64,000 bases of DNA from the NCBI RefSeq assembly GCF_013149275.1, contig NZ_JABGNA010000005.1, forward strand, positions 372,001 to 436,000. The letters run 5' to 3'. The translations under genes were made by a program, and so were the position numbers. Origin of the DNA: Mucilaginibacter sp. SG564 (GTDB lineage Bacteria; Bacteroidota; Bacteroidia; Sphingobacteriales; Sphingobacteriaceae). The notes below the pieces were generated by a model. It searched no databases. It was not told the DNA's origin and worked only from the letters and a program-made list of their open reading frames with translations. Shown here piece by piece: positions 60,762 through 64,000 of the stretch. The number at the start of each line of letters is the position of its first letter. Position 1 is the stretch's first letter.

Positions 60762-63700
60762 TTAATTCTGCCCTACGCCGTGGCAGTTTTTATATTTTTT
60801 ACCGCTTCCACATGGACAAGGATCGTTACGACCTATCTTGTTCTCCACCCTAACCGGGGTAGCTTTCTGCTGCTCGCGGAAATCATCCATCGGCATGCCA
60901 TTGCTTTCGCTTACCAGCTCGGCTTTGGTGGTTTTCATTTTACGCAGATCCAATTTTGGTTCTGGTCTGGCTTCTTTGATTTCATCTGGCTGCTGCTGAA
61001 CCGGGATACCGCCCCTGAACAGGAAGCTAACGATCTCTTTATTCACATTGGCCAGCATGCCTCTAAACAGTTCAAAAGCCTCAAACTTATAAACCAGCAG
61101 CGGATCCTTTTGCTCATAAACCGCGTTCTGTACCGATTGTTTTAACTCGTCCATCTCGCGCAAATGCTCTTTCCAGGCATCATCTATCAGGTACAGGGTC
61201 ACGTTCTTTTCAAACGATTTAAATACCTCCACCCCATGGTTCTCTATAGCTTTTTTCAAGGGTACAGAAACCTGTATACCGTGGATACCATCGCTAAATG
61301 GTACCACAATATTTTCCACATACTGCCCACGGGTATCAAACACATCTTTCAATACCGGGTAAGCCTGTTGTGCAACGGCTTCCTGTTTGCGTTTGTAAAA
61401 GTCCATTACCGTTTGGAAGGTCCTGTCGGTAAGGGCCGCTATATTTTTCGATGCGAATTCGTCAATACTCAGTTCAATATCAACCGAGAACAGGCGGATC
61501 ACTTCCAGCGTAAAGCCTTCGTAATTGTTCGCTTCTTTGTATTCGGTCACAATATCTTCAACCACATCAAATATGGTATTGCTCAGGTCAACATCCAAAC
61601 GTTCGCCAAACAGCGCGTTTTTACGTTTGGTATAGATCACCGTACGCTGTGAGTTCATCACATCATCATACTCCAGCAAACGTTTACGGATACCAAAGTT
61701 GTTTTCTTCTACCTTTTTCTGGGCACGCTCTATTGATTTGGAGATCATAGAGTGTTGGATCACTTCACCCTCTTCAATACCCATACGTACCATCAGGTTA
61801 GAGATACGCTCTGAACCGAATAAACGCATCAGGTTATCCTCCAGCGACACGAAAAACTGTGAAGAACCGGGGTCCCCCTGACGACCGGCACGACCACGCA
61901 GCTGTCTATCTACACGGCGTGACTCATGGCGTTCTGTACCTACAATGGCCAAGCCACCTGCATCTTTAACACCCGCACCCAGTTTAATATCCGTACCACG
62001 ACCGGCCATGTTGGTAGCGATGGTCACGGTGCCTGTTTTACCGGCTTCGGCCACGATATCGGCCTCTTTCTGGTGCATTTTGGCGTTCAGTACGTTATGT
62101 TTGATACCGCGCAGCTTGAGCATACGGCTCAGTAATTCCGAAATTTCAACTGAGGTTGTACCTACCAGTACCGGGCGCCCGGCCTCTGTCAGTTTCACGA
62201 TCTCATCGGCAACGGCGTTATATTTTTCACGAACGGTACGGTAAACCAGGTCCTGCCTGTCTGCACGACTGGCCGGGGTATTGGTTGGTATCTCTACCAC
62301 GTCGAGCTTGTATATTTCCCAGAACTCACCTGCTTCTGTAACGGCAGTACCCGTCATACCGCAAAGTTTGTGGTACATACGGAAGTAGTTTTGCAAAGTA
62401 ATGGTAGCGAAGGTTTGTGTGGCATCCTCTACCTTAACGTTTTCTTTTGCTTCGATAGCCTGGTGTAAACCATCAGAGTAACGGCGACCATCTAACACAC
62501 GACCGGTTTGCTCATCCACAATTTTCACCTTGCCTTCGTCCAAAATATACTCTGTATCTTTTTCAAACAGGGTGTAAGCTTTCAGCAATTGGTTTACGGA
62601 GTGGATACGTTCAGACTTGATGGAGAAATCGCGCATCAGCTCGTCCTTACGGGCAATTTTTTCTTCAGCGCTCAGGCTTGATTTTTCGATCTCGGCAATT
62701 TCGGTGCCTACATCAGGCATCACAAAAAAGTGAGGATCTTCGCCCGATGAGGTGATCAGCTCGATACCTTTTTCGGCCAGTTCAACCTGGTTATTTTTTT
62801 CGTCGATCACGAAGTAAAGTTCCGCGTCAACCTTTGGCATGTCTTTACCCTGATCCTGCATGTAGTGATTTTCCACCTTCTGCAAAATTGTCCGGTTGCC
62901 GCCTTCGCTCAAAAACTTAATTAAAGCCTTGCTTTTTGGCAAACCGCGGTAAGCACGTAGTAAAGCTAAACCGCCGCCATCAACTTCGGCATTACCTTCG
63001 TTAATAGCTTTTTTGGCTTCGTTCAATACACCGTTGATGTAGGCTTTCTGCGCGTTAACCAAACGCTCAATGCGTGGTTTCAGCTCATAAAACTCATGCT
63101 CATCACCGCGAGGGATCGGGCCAGATATAATTAAAGGTGTACGGGCATCGTCAATTAAAACGGAGTCAACCTCATCCACCATGGCATAATGTAACTTGCG
63201 TTGCACCAATTCTTCGGGGCTACGTGTCATATTGTCACGCAGGTAGTCAAAACCAAATTCGTTGTTGGTGCCAAAAGTAATATCGGCCAGGTAAGCATTG
63301 CGGCGTTCCTCAGAATTTGGCTCATGTTTATCAATACAATCAACAGATAAGCCGTGGAATTCATACAAAGGTCCCATCCACTCACTATCACGACGGGCCA
63401 GGTAATCATTCACCGTTACGATGTGTACACCTTGTCCGGCAAGCGCGTTTAAGTAGGCAGGCAGCGTAGCTACCAGCGTTTTACCCTCACCTGTGGCCAT
63501 TTCTGATATCTTGCCTTGATGCAATACAATACCACCAATCAGCTGTACATCATAGTGTACCATATCCCAGGTAACCTCATTACCTGCAGCAAGCCAGGTA
63601 TTGTGGTGTATTGCCTGATCGCCTTTGATCACCACGTTATTCTTGTGAGCGGCAAGCTCACGGTCGAATTGGGTAGCGGTAACTTCAATGGTTTTATTGC

Positions 63701-64000
63701 CGGCAAAGCGGCGGGCAGTTTCTTTTACAACCGCGAACGCTTCGGGCAGTATATTTAATAATATATCTTCCAGCTCTTTGTTGCGGTCTTTTTCCAGTTT
63801 ATCCAACTGGGTGTAAAGCTCCACTTTTTCGCTTACATCCATATCCAGTTCGGTTTCGGTGCGGTCTTTAATAGCTTTTATTTCGCTATCAATGCCCGAA
63901 AGCCCCTGGGCTATGGTTTCTTTAAAATCTATGGTTTTAGCTCTAAGCTCATCATTGCTGATGTTTGAGAGTTTTGCAAATTCAGCCTTAATTTTTTCAA
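60762..64000 (-). CDS. secA: Preprotein translocase ATPase SecA, 5' end outside window
   Basis: Motor ATPase of the Sec pathway. The visible 1079 residues continue in frame to the window edge ([20 protein letters not shown] at the end nearest the start), so the true start lies beyond 64000; the ATG at 63842 is internal. Walker A is [36 protein letters not shown] is the Walker B region, [13 protein letters not shown] is motif V, and [14 protein letters not shown] is motif VI. The C-terminus ends with the zinc-binding [15 protein letters not shown] long insertion (about residues 290-340 of the visible part) is usual in Bacteroidota SecA. Confidence 0.97.
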   Translation of the reverse strand, partial: EKIKAEFAKLSNISNDELRAKTIDFKETIAQGLSGIDSEIKAIKDRTETELDMDVSEKVELYTQLDKLEKDRNKELEDILLNILPEAFAVVKETARRFAGNKTIEVTATQFDRELAAHKNNVVIKGDQAIHHNTWLAAGNEVTWDMVHYDVQLIGGIVLHQGKISEMATGEGKTLVATLPAYLNALAGQGVHIVTVNDYLARRDSEWMGPLYEFHGLSVDCIDKHEPNSEERRNAYLADITFGTNNEFGFDYLRDNMTRSPEELVQRKLHYAMVDEVDSVLIDDARTPLIISGPIPRGDEHEFYELKPRIERLVNAQKAYINGVLNEAKKAINEGNAEVDGGGLALLRAYRGLPKSKALIKFLSEGGNRTILQKVENHYMQDQGKDMPKVDAELYFVIDEKNNQVELAEKGIELITSSGEDPHFFVMPDVGTEIAEIEKSSLSAEEKIARKDELMRDFSIKSERIHSVNQLLKAYTLFEKDTEYILDEGKVKIVDEQTGRVLDGRRYSDGLHQAIEAKENVKVEDATQTFATITLQNYFRMYHKLCGMTGTAVTEAGEFWEIYKLDVVEIPTNTPASRADRQDLVYRTVREKYNAVADEIVKLTEAGRPVLVGTTSVEISELLSRMLKLRGIKHNVLNAKMHQKEADIVAEAGKTGTVTIATNMAGRGTDIKLGAGVKDAGGLAIVGTERHESRRVDRQLRGRAGRQGDPGSSQFFVSLEDNLMRLFGSERISNLMVRMGIEEGEVIQHSMISKSIERAQKKVEENNFGIRKRLLEYDDVMNSQRTVIYTKRKNALFGERLDVDLSNTIFDVVEDIVTEYKEANNYEGFTLEVIRLFSVDIELSIDEFASKNIAALTDRTFQTVMDFYKRKQEAVAQQAYPVLKDVFDTRGQYVENIVVPFSDGIHGIQVSVPLKKAIENHGVEVFKSFEKNVTLYLIDDAWKEHLREMDELKQSVQNAVYEQKDPLLVYKFEAFELFRGMLANVNKEIVSFLFRGGIPVQQQPDEIKEARPEPKLDLRKMKTTKAELVSESNGMPMDDFREQQKATPVRVENKIGRNDPCPCGSGKKYKNCHGVGQN

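Overview
The window looks like chromosomal DNA of a Sphingobacteriaceae bacterium (Bacteroidota), most likely Mucilaginibacter or a close relative. The evidence is the gene order parA-parB-DUF5683-dapB-lepB, the order rpmB-rpmG-DUF4295-ftsY-rimO, the presence of bshC, a T9SS sorting-domain protein, TANNTTTG-type promoters and A-rich rather than GGAGG leaders. The genus is inferred from protein resemblance and gene order, not from a search.

Layout. 1-3.6 kb: the 3' part of asnS, then an SRPBCC protein, an RBBP9-type hydrolase and an Ldh_2 dehydrogenase. 4.1-12.1 kb (minus strand): a long unit running from parA through parB, a DUF5683 protein and dapB to three tandem signal peptidase I genes. 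12.4-20.4 kb: small accessory genes, namely an FMN reductase, a VIT-family transporter, a methyltransferase, a LysR regulator with a ferredoxin reductase and 2Fe-2S ferredoxin, a monooxygenase-fold protein, a flavin reductase, a Crp/Fnr regulator and a DoxX protein. 20.4-31.1 kb: mostly housekeeping genes, namely acs, rpmB, rpmG, DUF4295, ftsY, rimO, bshC, surE and lpxB. 31.2-35.7 kb: three very short minus-strand genes (two are paralogs of each other), an MFS transporter, a long AT-rich gap, tRNA-Ala(GGC), a PL6-like polysaccharide lyase and an Hc1-type histone-like protein. 35.7-41.7 kb: a heavy-metal efflux operon consisting of a small Cys-rich secreted protein, an RND pump fused to a TolC-type outer-membrane factor, and a lipoprotein adaptor. 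42-49 kb: a NrtR-like regulator, a T9SS cargo protein, a TfoX-like protein, two divergent sigma factors, a possible anti-sigma membrane protein and an AraC regulator. 49.7-57.9 kb: a same-strand run of redox and detoxification enzymes (AKR, two MDR reductases, a lactonase-type MBL hydrolase, tautomerase, OsmC, SnoaL-like proteins, chorismate mutase) and a second AraC regulator. 58-64 kb (minus): an unknown secreted protein, an M20 amidohydrolase, a SPOR protein and secA, which runs off the window.

No insertion sequence, transposase, CRISPR array or prophage was seen. Instead, the intergenic spaces are packed with short palindromic repeats of at least five families. Several are nested, and one looks like a MITE-type insertion with a reconstructable empty site. 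The most interesting features are the RND-TolC fusion that keeps a signal-peptidase-like junction, the paralogous micro-genes at 31.2-31.5 kb, the triple lepB, and the nested palindromes.
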